The notes under the pieces were generated by a model. That model had not been told where the DNA came from. It made no database searches and saw nothing but the letters and a program-made list of their open reading frames with translations. Shown in pieces: positions 16,810-25,726 of a stretch of DNA of 64,000 nt. A program made the position numbers and the translations under genes. Source of the stretch: Jiangella gansuensis DSM 44835. GTDB taxonomy: Bacteria; Actinomycetota; Actinomycetes; Jiangellales; Jiangellaceae. Location: assembly GCF_000515395.1 (NCBI RefSeq), contig NZ_KI911782.1, positions 2,726,606-2,790,605 on the forward strand. The letters are read 5' to 3'. Numbering within the stretch: the stretch's first letter is position 1; every line of letters starts with the position of its first letter.

Positions 16810-18663
16810 GTGACTGCTACAGAGCTGAACCATGACCTGGACCTCGCCGAACTCGGCCAGCAGCTGCGGGTCGATGCCGTCCGGTGTTCGGCCGCGTCCG
16901 GCTCGGGTCACCCGACGTCGTCCATGTCGGCCGCTGATCTGATGGGGACCCTGTTCGCCCGGTATCTGCGCTACGACTTCGACGAACCCGGCAACCCGGG
17001 CAACGACCACCTGATCTTCTCCAAGGGCCACGCATCGCCGTTGCTGTATGCGCTGTACAAGGCCGCCGGCGCCATCACGGACGAGGAGCTGCTGACGTTC
17101 CGGCAGGAAGGTAGCCGGCTCGAGGGACACCCGACGCCGCGGCTGCCGTGGGTCGACGTGGCCACCGGGTCGCTCGGCCAGGGCCTCCCGGTCGGCGTCG
17201 GGATCGCCCTGGCGGGCAAGCACCTGGATCGGCTGCCGTACCGGGTGTGGGTGCTGTGCGGGGACAGTGAACTGGCCGAGGGCTCCATGTGGGAGGCGTT
17301 CGAGCACGCCGGACACGAACGGCTGGACAACCTGGTCGCCGTCGTCGACGTCAACCGGCTGGGGCAGCGCGGTCCGACCCGGCACGGCTGGGACACCGCG
17401 GCGTATGCGCGCCGGATCGGTGCGTTCGGCTGGCACACCATCGAGATCGACGGACACGACCTCGCCCAGATCGACCGCGCCTACGACGAGGCCATACGCG
17501 CCGGCCGGCCGACCGCCGTGCTGGCCCGGACGGTCAAGGGTGCCGGCGTGGCCGCCGTCGCCGACCAGGAAGGCAAACACGGCAAGCCGCTGCCGAGCAC
17601 CGACGATGCGATCGCGGAGCTCGGCGGCGTCCGTGACCTCAGGGTGCGGGTGGCCGGCCCGGAGCACGGGTCGGCGCCGCACCGGTTCGGCAGCGCCAGC
17701 GCACTGGAGCGGCCGGCGTTCGAGATCGGGACGCAGGTGGCCCCCCGGGCAGCGTTCGGCGCCGCCCTGGCCGCGTTGGGTACCGCGCGGCCGGAGGTGG
17801 TCGGCCTCGACGGCGAGGTGGCCGACTCCACCCGGATGGAACGCTTCGCGACGGAGCACCCGGAGCGGTTCTTCCAGTGCTACATCGCCGAGCAGCAGCT
17901 GGTGGCCGCCGCCGTCGGTATGCAGGCCCGCGGCTGGATCCCGTACGCCGCGACGTTCGCCGCGTTCTTCACCCGCGCCTACGACTTCATCCGGATGGCG
18001 GCGGTGAGTGGCGCGGATCTACGGCTGGTCGGGTCGCACGCCGGGGTCGCCATCGGACAGGACGGCCCGTCGCAGATGGGCCTGGAGGACATCGCCGCCT
18101 TCCGGGCGGTCCACGGCAGCGCGGTGCTCTACCCGTGCGACGCGAACCAGACGGCCGCGCTGGTGGCCGCGATCTCCGACTATCCCGGAATCGGTTACCT
18201 CCGCACGACGCGCGGCGACCTGCCGGTGATCTACGGTCCGGACGAGGAGTTCACCATCGCCGGCAGCCGGGTGCTGCGCTCGTCCGACGCTGACCAGGTC
18301 ACCCTCGTCGGCGCGGGCGTGACCGTGCACGAGGCCCTGGCCGCGGCGGACGAGCTGCGGGGCGACGGCATCGCCGCCCGGGTCATCGACCTCTACTCGG
18401 TCAAGCCGGTCGACGCGGTGACGCTGCGGGAGGCCGGGCAGGCGACCGGCCGGATCATCACCGTCGAGGACCATTGGGCCGAGGGCGGGCTGGGCGACGC
18501 CGTCCTGGACGTCTTCGCTCACGGTGACGCGGCGCCGACGATCCTCAAACTCGCCGTCCACGGGATGCCGGCCTCGGCGTCGCCCGCCGAGCAGCTGCGC
18601 ACCGCGGGCATCGACCGGACGGCCATCGCTCAGGCCGCCCGTACGCTGCTGGCCGCCCCGTAG
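16810..18663 (+). CDS. tkt: transketolase
   Basis: GTG 16810 gives 617 residues, near the length of the shorter, animal-like transketolase type (about 620) rather than the ~690 of most bacterial enzymes. The N-terminal domain has GSGHPTSSMSAADLMGTLF, SKGHASPLLYAL, ATGSLGQGLPVGVGIAL and the ThDP motif GDSELAEGSMWEA...VVDVN; the pyrimidine-binding domain has RFFQCYIAEQQLVAAAVGMQ with the catalytic Glu and SGADLRLVGSHAGVAIGQDG; the C-terminal domain follows. It moves two-carbon ketol units between sugar phosphates in the pentose phosphate pathway. No transaldolase, zwf or other pathway gene is adjacent, so it may be an accessory copy. Confidence 0.9.
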   Translation: MTATELNHDLDLAELGQQLRVDAVRCSAASGSGHPTSSMSAADLMGTLFARYLRYDFDEPGNPGNDHLIFSKGHASPLLYALYKAAGAITDEELLTFRQEGSRLEGHPTPRLPWVDVATGSLGQGLPVGVGIALAGKHLDRLPYRVWVLCGDSELAEGSMWEAFEHAGHERLDNLVAVVDVNRLGQRGPTRHGWDTAAYARRIGAFGWHTIEIDGHDLAQIDRAYDEAIRAGRPTAVLARTVKGAGVAAVADQEGKHGKPLPSTDDAIAELGGVRDLRVRVAGPEHGSAPHRFGSASALERPAFEIGTQVAPRAAFGAALAALGTARPEVVGLDGEVADSTRMERFATEHPERFFQCYIAEQQLVAAAVGMQARGWIPYAATFAAFFTRAYDFIRMAAVSGADLRLVGSHAGVAIGQDGPSQMGLEDIAAFRAVHGSAVLYPCDANQTAALVAAISDYPGIGYLRTTRGDLPVIYGPDEEFTIAGSRVLRSSDADQVTLVGAGVTVHEALAAADELRGDGIAARVIDLYSVKPVDAVTLREAGQATGRIITVEDHWAEGGLGDAVLDVFAHGDAAPTILKLAVHGMPASASPAEQLRTAGIDRTAIAQAARTLLAAP

Positions 18664-18707
18664 CCGCTGGGCGGCGGGTGCCCCGCTCGGCGCCTCTTCC
18701 CGGGTGT

Positions 18708-18739
18708 TTGAACGATAGTTCTAGTTGTACTACCGTTCA
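18708..18739. promoter_or_regulatory. promoter overlapped by TetR-like inverted repeat, before the MFS exporter
   Basis: TTGAAC (18708-18713) and TACCGT (18731-18736) are separated by 17 bases and make a plausible sigma-70-type promoter. An inverted repeat covers both: TGAACGATAGT (18709-18719) and ACTACCGTTCA (18729-18739), 10 of 11 arm positions complementary with a 9-base spacer. A repressor bound here would block polymerase. No TetR-type gene is adjacent in the window. Confidence 0.65.
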
Positions 18740-18762
18740 GACATCTGCCTGGAGGAGGATCA

Positions 18763-20274
18763 ATGACCCTGACCGCAGCACGTCGTGCCGGAACCCGGGA
18801 ATGGGTGGGCCTGGGCCTGCTGGCCCTACCCACCGTTCTGCTGGGCCTCGACGTCACGGTGCTGTACCTGGTGCTGCCCAGCATGGCGGCCGATCTCGAC
18901 CCGACGGCGACCCAGACGTTGTGGATCATGGACGCGTACGGCTTCTTCATCGCCGGACTGCTGATCGCGATGGGGGCCCTGGGCGACCGGATCGGCCGCC
19001 GCCGGCTGCTGACGATCGGGGTCGCGGCGTTCGCGATGGTCTCGGTGATCGCGGCCTACGCGCCCAGCGCCGAGCTCCTGATCCTGGCTCGCGCGCTGCT
19101 GGGTGTCGCGGGCGCCACGCTCATGCCGTCGACGCTGTCGCTGATCTCCACCATGTTCCGGGACGTGCGGCAGCGCGCGGCGGCCATCGGCGTGTGGGCC
19201 ACGATGTTCGCCCTGGGGATGGCGGCCGGGCCGGTGGTCGGCGGCGCGCTGGTGGACCGGTTCTGGTGGGGAGCGGCGTTCCTGCTGGCCGTGCCGGTCG
19301 CCGTTCTGGTGCTGGCCGGTGCGCGGGTGTTGCTGCCGGAGTACTCCGCGCCCGGGGCCGGGCGGCTCGACCTCATCAGCGTCGCCCTGTCGCTGGGTGC
19401 GATCCTTCCGGTGATCTACGCCGTCAAGCACGCGGCCGACGACGGCTTCGGCCCGCGGACGCTGCTCCTGGTGGTGGCCGGCGGGATCGCCGGGGGCGCG
19501 TTCGTGCGCCGGCAGCGGCGGCTCGCCGCACCGCTGCTGGACGTGACCCTGTTCGCCGACCGTGCGTTTTCAGCCGCCTTGGCGGTTCTCCTGATCGGAC
19601 TGGTAGGCGTCGGCGGCACGATGTACCTGGTCACCCAGTACCTGCAACTGGTCGAAGGACTCTCGCCGGCGGCGGCCGGGCTGTGGATGGGACCGCCGGC
19701 CCTGGCCATGTTCGCCGCGGCGATCGGCGCCCCGATCGTCGCCCGCCGAGTCCGGCCCGCCACCGTCATGGCCGCCACCCTGGCGATGTCCGTGGCCGGA
19801 TACTCGCTGCTGGCCACCGCCGGCGTCGGCGACCCGGTACCGGTCGTGGCCGGGTTCGCCCTGGTCTATCTGGGCCTGGGCGCCATCGCCGCGCTGGGGA
19901 CGGACATCGTCGTCGGGGCCGCTCCGGCGACGCGGTCCGGCTCGGCGGCCGCGATGTCCGAAACCGTCCAGGAGCTCGGCGTCGCCGTCGGTGTCGCGCT
20001 GCTCGGCAGTCTCGCCACCGCGGTGTACCGCAGCCACGTACCCATGCCCGCCGGGACGCCGTCCGACGCGGCCGAGCGGATCGTTGACGGCCTCCCCGGT
20101 GCGCTCGCCGTGGCCGGCGAGGTCCCGCCGAGCGCGATCCAGGCGGCACGTGAGGCCTTCACCACCGGCATCAACGTCGCCTCGCTCGTCGCCGGTGCCG
20201 GCATCGCCGCCGTCACCGTCATCTGCGCGCTCACCCTCCGGCATGTCCGCCCCCTCGGCGAAGACCCGCCGTGA
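18763..20274 (+). CDS. MFS drug exporter, DHA2 (14-TM) family
   Basis: A 503-residue membrane protein starting at ATG 18763 behind GGAGGAGG. About 14 hydrophobic segments are visible. The DHA2 signatures are present: LDVTVLYLVLPSMAADL in TM1 (the D-x-T motif), GDRIGRRRLLTIG in the 2-3 loop, LARALLGVAGATLMPSTLSL in TM5 region, and MSETVQELGVAVGVALLGS late in the protein. Family members export cationic antiseptics and antibiotics with proton antiport (QacA, SmvA). The operator overlapping its promoter suggests induction by its substrate. A strong hairpin follows the stop. Confidence 0.9.
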   Translation: MTLTAARRAGTREWVGLGLLALPTVLLGLDVTVLYLVLPSMAADLDPTATQTLWIMDAYGFFIAGLLIAMGALGDRIGRRRLLTIGVAAFAMVSVIAAYAPSAELLILARALLGVAGATLMPSTLSLISTMFRDVRQRAAAIGVWATMFALGMAAGPVVGGALVDRFWWGAAFLLAVPVAVLVLAGARVLLPEYSAPGAGRLDLISVALSLGAILPVIYAVKHAADDGFGPRTLLLVVAGGIAGGAFVRRQRRLAAPLLDVTLFADRAFSAALAVLLIGLVGVGGTMYLVTQYLQLVEGLSPAAAGLWMGPPALAMFAAAIGAPIVARRVRPATVMAATLAMSVAGYSLLATAGVGDPVPVVAGFALVYLGLGAIAALGTDIVVGAAPATRSGSAAAMSETVQELGVAVGVALLGSLATAVYRSHVPMPAGTPSDAAERIVDGLPGALAVAGEVPPSAIQAAREAFTTGINVASLVAGAGIAAVTVICALTLRHVRPLGEDPP

Positions 20275-20301
20275 CCGGCGCTTCCTCGGTGTCGAGATCC
20301 A

Positions 20302-20343
20302 GGGGGTGACACTGATGCCAAGACGTGCATCAGTGTCACCCCC
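20302..20343. terminator. 17-bp perfect hairpin between convergent genes
   Basis: GGGGGTGACACTGATGC (20302-20318) and its exact reverse complement (20327-20343) flank an 8-base loop. The structure lies in the 106-bp gap between the exporter (ends 20274) and the Asp23-like gene (ends 20381 on the minus strand), and is symmetric enough to end transcription from either side. No T-run follows. Confidence 0.72.
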
Positions 20344-20380
20344 ATCGATCAACGACGACCCGGCCCGCGGTGATCGAGTG

Positions 20381-20866
20381 TCACGGCGGGGTGACGTCGT
20401 CGACCTCCACGGCGACGTCGGCGGCGGTGACCGGCGGCCGGACCGGGCCCAGAACCTCCCGGACGCGGGTGACCACTCGGCGGCGGACCTCGTCGGCGAG
20501 GGGATGGATGCGTTCGGGGTAGCGCACGCTCACCCCGACGGTGATGGCGACCAGCAGGTCGTCGCGGAGATCGAGCCGGGCCCGGGCGAGGCGCACGTCG
20601 GGCAGGTCGTCGACCGCGTCGGCCAGCTGCATCGTCACGACCTGGTCACTGACGTGGACGGTGCCGTCCGGGCTGGCGGCACGCACCGGGCGGGAACGGC
20701 GGGTGGCCGTGAGGACATGGTCGAGGATCCGGCGCGAGGCACCGGCCCATGCCCGGTCGGCGTAGGAGCGCAGCGCGGCCGCCGCCTCGTCGACGATCGC
20801 GGCGTCGGGCTCGCGCGCCGCCCCGCGGTCGCGACCGTCGTTGTCCGGGCTCGGCTTCATCGCCAT
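20381..20866 (-). CDS. Asp23/Gls24-like protein, co-encoded with an ECF sigma factor
   Basis: This 161-residue soluble protein (ATG 20866, with a second possible ATG two codons in) overlaps the 3' end of the sigma gene by 10 bases, so the two form one operon. The middle has VRAASPDGTVHVSDQVVTMQ followed by RARLDLRDDLLVAITVGVSVRY and HPLADEVRRRVVTRVREVLG, the strand-helix pattern of the Asp23/Gls24 fold. Because similar domains are encoded divergently at 21580-24068, it is probably a partner or regulator in the same envelope-stress system. It could be an anti-sigma-like partner, but shows no zinc-binding HxxxCxxC motif or membrane segment; that role is speculation. Confidence 0.65.
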   Translation of the reverse strand: MAMKPSPDNDGRDRGAAREPDAAIVDEAAAALRSYADRAWAGASRRILDHVLTATRRSRPVRAASPDGTVHVSDQVVTMQLADAVDDLPDVRLARARLDLRDDLLVAITVGVSVRYPERIHPLADEVRRRVVTRVREVLGPVRPPVTAADVAVEVDDVTPP

Positions 20867-21417
20867 GGCGCCAACCTTTCCGCGAGTGCGCGTCGGGCAC
20901 GATGCAGCTGACCGCGGACGGCATCCCGTGATGTGTGCATGACCTCGGCGATCTCGTCGTAGGTGAGGCCGTCGATCTCGCGCAACAGCCAGGCCACCCG
21001 CTGGTTCAGCGGCAGCGTGGCCAGCGCCTCGTCCAGCGCCGCGACCAAGGCGTGACCGATCGTCTCATGGGCCGGATCGTCCGGCGCGGGAACCGACTGG
21101 CCCACGCTCAGGTCGCGCGGCTCCGGGCGGCGGCGCCGGCGCAGATTGTGGGCCTTGTTGAGGGTCAGCCGGAACAGCCAGGTCCGCAGGGCCGCGTCGC
21201 CGCGGAAGTCGGCGAGGTTCCGCCACGCCGCGACCAAGGCGTCCTGGACGGCCTCCTCCGCGTCGCCGTCGTCGAACAGCACCCGGCGGGCGAACCGGAA
21301 CATCGCCGGGCCGTGGCGCTCGGCGATGACCGCGAAGCCCTGCCGGTCGCCGAGACCGGCGCGGCGGGCCAACGCCAGGTCGTCCTCACCGGCGAGGCGG
21401 CGCTGTTCCACGGCCAT
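20857..21417 (-). CDS. ECF RNA polymerase sigma factor
   Basis: From ATG 21417 the product is 186 residues. Region 2 is clear (FRFARRVLFDDGDAEEAVQD, ALVAAWRNLADFRGDAALRT, WLFRLTLNKAHNLRRRRR), then a short linker and region 4 (LATLPLNQRVAWLLREIDGL, TYDEIAEVMHTSRDAVRGQL, HRARRALAE). These domains direct polymerase to stress promoters. It is divergent from the Asp23/AmaP operon at 21580 and co-encoded with a small Asp23-like protein, so it likely controls that operon. The divergent gap holds a CRP-type palindrome. Confidence 0.9.
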   Translation of the reverse strand: MAVEQRRLAGEDDLALARRAGLGDRQGFAVIAERHGPAMFRFARRVLFDDGDAEEAVQDALVAAWRNLADFRGDAALRTWLFRLTLNKAHNLRRRRRPEPRDLSVGQSVPAPDDPAHETIGHALVAALDEALATLPLNQRVAWLLREIDGLTYDEIAEVMHTSRDAVRGQLHRARRALAERLAPWR

Positions 21418-21471
21418 GGCACCAGTGTGCGGCGATCTGGTTCTCCTGACGGGCGCCACGGGAGCGCATAG

Positions 21472-21487
21472 TGTGATGGGTATCACA
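21472..21487. promoter_or_regulatory. perfect CRP-type palindrome in the divergent stress-gene promoter region
   Basis: TGTGATGGGTATCACA matches TGTGA-N6-TCACA exactly, the consensus of CRP and of the mycobacterial CRP homologue. It lies 55 bp upstream of the sigma factor start and 93 bp upstream of the Asp23 start, so it could act on either. A chance palindrome cannot be excluded. Confidence 0.55.
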
Positions 21488-21579
21488 TTTCCCGGCCATG
21501 ACGACCGGTCGGGCGGTGGTGTCCAAGGGGGACGGAGCCGGCTCGCCAGAGGCCGGCAGTGATCGACGAGGGAGTCGAC

Positions 21580-22059
21580 ATGGGGGAATCGGAAACGAGG
21601 CCGTTCGGCGGCAGCAACCCGGCGACGGGCGGCAGCAACCCGGGGACGGAGGCGAGCGGCGGCCCGCTCGTCAGCGAAAAGGGACGCACGAGCATCGCCG
21701 ACAGCGTGGTGTCGAAGATCGCCGGAATCTCCGCGCGCGAGGTCGCGGGCGTCTTCGACCTCGGCGGCGGCACGGCCCGCGCGGTGGGAGCACTGCGGGA
21801 GCGGATCCCAGGCTCCCGGACCAACCTGCAGCAGGGTGTGACGGTCGAGGTCGGCGAGCGGCAGACCGCGATCGACGTCGACATCGTGGCCGAGTACGGC
21901 GTCTCCATCGTCGACCTGTCCGACGGTATCCGCCGCAACGTCGTCGCCGCGGTCGAGCGGATGACAGGGCTCCAGGTGACCGAGGTGAACATCAACATCA
22001 ACGACGTGCACCTCGAGGAGGAGGACGACCAGGAGCCGGCGGAGAGCCGGGTCGAATGA
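21580..22059 (+). CDS. Asp23/Gls24 family envelope stress response protein
   Basis: ATG 21580 has GAGGGAG five bases upstream and gives 159 residues. After a Gly/Ser/Asn-rich lead with two GGSNP units, the Asp23 domain runs from GRTSIADSVVSKIAGISARE through VAGVFDLGGGTARAVG, GVTVEVGERQTAIDVDIVAE, YGVSIVDLSDGIRRNVVAAV and TGLQVTEVNININDVHL, which is the classic family pattern. In Firmicutes Asp23 coats the membrane through the AmaP anchor and responds to cell-wall stress. Here it is the first of five genes with 4-base overlaps ending in an AmaP-like gene. Confidence 0.9.
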   Translation: MGESETRPFGGSNPATGGSNPGTEASGGPLVSEKGRTSIADSVVSKIAGISAREVAGVFDLGGGTARAVGALRERIPGSRTNLQQGVTVEVGERQTAIDVDIVAEYGVSIVDLSDGIRRNVVAAVERMTGLQVTEVNININDVHLEEEDDQEPAESRVE

Positions 22060-22397
22060 CCAGCACCGGCGCGGGTGGTGCCGTCGCACGCTCCGGCGAG
22101 CTCGCCGATCACGTCGCCGAGGCGGTCCTGGCCGTCGACGGCGTGACGGACCTGCACGGCGGGTTGTTCGGTGAGATCGGCACCTACCTTCCGGGGCGCC
22201 GGGTACGCGGCGTCCGCCTCGGCCCGGCCGGCTCGGCGCAGGTGCACGTCGTGCTCCGGTGGGGCGTGGACATCCCGCGAACCGCCGGCGCCATTCGACG
22301 GGCCGTCGCGGCGCTGGTGGACGGCCCGGTCGAGGTGACGGTCGAAGACCTCGCCACCGGACCCACCGCCGGCGGTACGAGAGGAAGCGGATCATGA
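22056..22397 (+). CDS. small Asp23/Gls24-related protein
   Basis: A 113-residue protein from ATG 22056, overlapping the previous stop as ATGA. The pattern AEAVLAVDGVTDLHGGLFGE, GSAQVHVVLRWGVDIPRTA, AIRRAVAALVDGPVEVTVED resembles a shortened Asp23/Gls24 domain: conserved Val-rich strands alternating with an amphipathic helix. It has no membrane segment. It probably joins the Asp23-AmaP assembly; no individual function is known to me. Confidence 0.75.
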   Translation: MTSTGAGGAVARSGELADHVAEAVLAVDGVTDLHGGLFGEIGTYLPGRRVRGVRLGPAGSAQVHVVLRWGVDIPRTAGAIRRAVAALVDGPVEVTVEDLATGPTAGGTRGSGS

Positions 22398-22573
22398 ACG
22401 CCACCACCACGGGACTCCTCGTCGGCATCCTGCTGGCGATCGCCGCCACGACCGGGGGACTGGGCGGCTTCCTGCTGGCCGTCATCCTGGGCGTCGTCGG
22501 CCTCGGCGTCGCCGGCCACCTGTCCGGTGAGCTGGATCTGGGCCGCATGTGGCGGGCCCGGGAACGCGAATGA
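22394..22573 (+). CDS. small membrane protein of the Asp23 operon (DUF2273-like)
   Basis: Only 59 residues, starting at ATG 22394 inside the previous stop (ATGA). Nearly all of residues 5-45 is hydrophobic and Gly-rich (TGLLVGILLAIAATTGGLGG, FLLAVILGVVGLGVAGHLSG), which is enough for two short transmembrane helices, followed by a charged tail. In Firmicutes amaP-asp23 operons a DUF2273 protein of this size and layout occupies the same place, so it is likely the equivalent; the match is by position and topology. Confidence 0.7.
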   Translation: MNATTTGLLVGILLAIAATTGGLGGFLLAVILGVVGLGVAGHLSGELDLGRMWRARERE

Positions 22574-23496
22574 CGACGGTCGCGGACGGGACGGGCCTGC
22601 CGGCTCGGCCCGCCGACACGGACGACGCGGCCGGACGGGGCCAGCTGACCATCCACCCCCGGGTGGTCGAACGGATCGCCGAACGTGCCGCCGTCGACGC
22701 CACCGGCCTGCGGGAGCACGCGTCGCGCTGGTCCCTGATCGGCGGCGGCGGACGGTTGCCGAAGGCATCGGCCACAGTTGTCGGCCGGCACACCCGGGTG
22801 GCCGTGACGGCGGCGGCCGCGGCGGACCGGACAGTGGCGGAGGCAGCCGCCGGCGTGCGCGACGGGGTCACCCGCACAGTTCACGACCTGACCGGCCTGG
22901 AGGTCGACGAGGTCGACGTGCACCTGGCGGCCCTGAGCGGAGAGCCACCGCCGGGCCTGGATCCGCTGCCCGCGGCCGCCGCACCACGACGAGGCGGTGC
23001 GGCGCGCCGGGCCGGGATCCTGCTCGCGTTCGTGCTGGTCGCGCTCGGCGCCCTTGCACTGTACGAAGGTATCGTCGCCTTCGGCGCGGTGGACGGACCA
23101 GAACCGGCACGAGACCTGCTGAACCGGCTGGACGGCGCCGAACCGCAGACGTGGCTGATCCCCGCCGGCGTGGTGGTGGCACTGATCGGGCTGTGGCTCG
23201 TGGTGGCGGCGGTACGGCCGCGGCCGCGCCGATCGCTGCCGGTGACCGCCGACACCGGCGTGTACCTGTCCCGGCGCGCCGTCGAGAGCCTCGCCGAGGA
23301 CACCGCGTCCCGGCATCCCGGCGTCGTGAAGGCGTCCGCGCGGGCGAGGCGCTCGAAGGTGGTCGTACGCATCACCACCGACGGTGAGCCCGCAACGCCC
23401 GGCGAGGTGCGCGCCGCACTCGGCGAGCGGCTCGACCGGCTTGCCGACCGGCCGGCCATCCGGGTCCGGGCCCGCCGTGAGGGGGGCGCGTCGTGA
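22570..23496 (+). CDS. Asp23-like membrane protein with C-terminal DUF6286-type domain
   Basis: A 308-residue protein from ATG 22570 (ATGA overlap). Residues ~25-130 are another Asp23-like domain (GQLTIHPRVVERIAERAAVD, ATVVGRHTRVAVTAAAAADR, LTGLEVDEVDVHLAAL). Two transmembrane helices follow (RAGILLAFVLVALGALALYE at ~150-172 and TWLIPAGVVVALIGLWLVVA at ~203-224), then a soluble C-terminal domain (DTGVYLSRRAVESLAEDTAS, HPGVVKASARARRSKVVVRI) of the kind found only in actinobacterial stress operons. It may anchor Asp23 proteins to the membrane. Confidence 0.8.
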   Translation: MTTVADGTGLPARPADTDDAAGRGQLTIHPRVVERIAERAAVDATGLREHASRWSLIGGGGRLPKASATVVGRHTRVAVTAAAAADRTVAEAAAGVRDGVTRTVHDLTGLEVDEVDVHLAALSGEPPPGLDPLPAAAAPRRGGAARRAGILLAFVLVALGALALYEGIVAFGAVDGPEPARDLLNRLDGAEPQTWLIPAGVVVALIGLWLVVAAVRPRPRRSLPVTADTGVYLSRRAVESLAEDTASRHPGVVKASARARRSKVVVRITTDGEPATPGEVRAALGERLDRLADRPAIRVRARREGGAS

Positions 23497-24068
23497 CCCG
23501 GCGGGCGGCCGCCGCGGAGCGGGTGCTCGTCCTGGTGATCGGCCTGCTGCTGGTGGCTGCCGGGGTGGCCGCGGTCGCCTGGCGGGAGGAGTGGTTCCCC
23601 GATCTGATCGGCGGCCCGATGGACACCTCCACGGTGGCCGACCGCACCGACGATGCGTGGTGGCCGTGGGCGCTGTGCGGTGCCGGCGTCCTGCTCATCC
23701 TGTTGGGCCTGTGGTGGTGGCGCGTGCACCTGCGCCGCGACACCGAGCGGCAGCTGCGGTTGGCCGGGTCCGGCCGCGGCGGCCGGCTGACGGCGGACAC
23801 CGGGGCCATCGTCGACTCGGCCGCCGCGGCGCTCGACGCGGTACCGGGCCTGACGTACCGGCAGGGCCGGCTGCGGCGCGAACGCGGCGGGCACGTCGTC
23901 GAGGTGACGGCCGCCGCCGACCCCGGCGCCCAGTTGGCCGACGCCGCCGTCGCGGCGGAACGGGCCGCCGTGGCCGTCCGGGCCCACCTCGGCACGGAGG
24001 CGACGGCGGGGTTCCGGCTGCTGGTGGTCGCCGCCCGGCGCCGAACACAACCGACCCGCGTGCGCTGA
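23493..24068 (+). CDS. amaP: alkaline shock response membrane anchor protein, AmaP-like
   Basis: The start GTG 23493 overlaps the previous stop as GTGA. The 191 residues begin with a membrane helix (VLVLVIGLLLVAAGVAAVAW), an external loop, and a second helix (WWPWALCGAGVLLILLGLWW), followed by a soluble Asp23-like domain (DTGAIVDSAAAALDAVPGLT, HVVEVTAAADPGAQLADAAV). Two N-terminal helices plus a small cytoplasmic domain is the AmaP layout, the anchor for Asp23. It is the last gene of the operon and converges on the methyltransferase gene across a long inverted repeat. Confidence 0.75.
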   Translation: MTRRAAAAERVLVLVIGLLLVAAGVAAVAWREEWFPDLIGGPMDTSTVADRTDDAWWPWALCGAGVLLILLGLWWWRVHLRRDTERQLRLAGSGRGGRLTADTGAIVDSAAAALDAVPGLTYRQGRLRRERGGHVVEVTAAADPGAQLADAAVAAERAAVAVRAHLGTEATAGFRLLVVAARRRTQPTRVR

Positions 24069-24094
24069 GCCGGACCACTCGCTCCGCCCATCCG

Positions 24095-24170
24095 CCGTTG
24101 ATCTTGGAGTTCGCGCGGAATCAACCGGACAAAGCGGGCGCAGTTACTGCGTAAACTCCAAGATCAACGG
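24095..24170. repeat. 17-bp inverted repeat with 42-base loop between convergent genes
   Basis: CCGTTGATCTTGGAGTT (24095-24111) is repeated exactly in inverse at 24154-24170. The element fills the gap between amaP and the methyltransferase. The arms are less GC-rich than the surroundings, and the loop is long for a simple terminator, so a dispersed intergenic palindromic element (MITE or REP-like) is as likely as a bidirectional terminator. Confidence 0.6.
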
Positions 24171-24179
24171 GATTGCGCG

Positions 24180-24937
24180 TCACACGGCCCGGCCCGTGAT
24201 CAGGAACTGCAGCTGCACCTCGTGTCCCTCGGCCACGCCGTAGCGCCGGTCGAGGTCGAGGATCCGGGTCAGCGGCGTGACCACCACGTCGGTGAAGCCG
24301 GCCGCACGGACCGCGGCCGCGGACTCGTCGATGCTGGTCGCCTCGGCCAACGGCAGCAGCGACAGCACATCGCGGTCGTACAGGTCGCCCAGGCCGGGCT
24401 GCCGCTCGAGCGGGGTGGCGGAATCGCCGGAGACCGGCGCGTGAATGCCGGTGGGGAACCAGGTGCTGTCGACGGCGGCGAGCAGGCCGCCCGGCCGGAG
24501 CAGCGCACGCCAGTTGCGCAGTGCCACCTCTGGCGTGCGCAGTGTCCACAGCAGGTACCGGTTGGTGACGACGTCGAAGCTGGCGGGCGGGAACTCGGGC
24601 GCGACCGCGTCGCCGAGCCGCAGTTCGGGCGGGTTCGGCAGCGCCGCCGCCTTCTCCCGCGCCTTGTCCAGCATGCCGTCGGCCAGGTCGGTGCCGACGA
24701 CGTCGTAGCCGAGCTCGGCCAGGAGCACCGAGACGTGGCCGGTGCCGGTCCCGACGTCCAGCACGCGGGCCGGCGGCGCGGGCAGGGCGCGCTGCCAGAC
24801 GTCGATCCAGCCGGCCCGGATGTCGGCGTTGCCGATCTGCTTCAGGTGATGCGCGTCGTAGGAGTCGGCGCGCTCGCTCCAGTACCGGTTGATGTTGGCC
24901 TGGGCGGCCACGGGGGCGGGCCGGTGCGTGGTGTCGG

Positions 24938-24941
<4 letters not shown>
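24180..24941 (-). CDS. class I SAM-dependent methyltransferase
   Basis: A 253-residue protein with the SAM-binding motif I ARVLDVGTGTGHVSVLLAEL, motif II-like VVGTDLADGMLDKAREKA, and LRNWRALLRPGGLLAAVDST. The N-terminal INRYWSERADSYDAHHLKQ fits the UbiE/small-molecule methyltransferase group. Its start overlaps the upstream ATPase stop by 4 bases, so it is the last gene of the importer operon. It may modify the imported ligand or a metallophore; the ligand is unknown. Confidence 0.82.
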
Positions 24942-25722
<781 letters not shown>

Positions 25723-25726
<4 letters not shown>

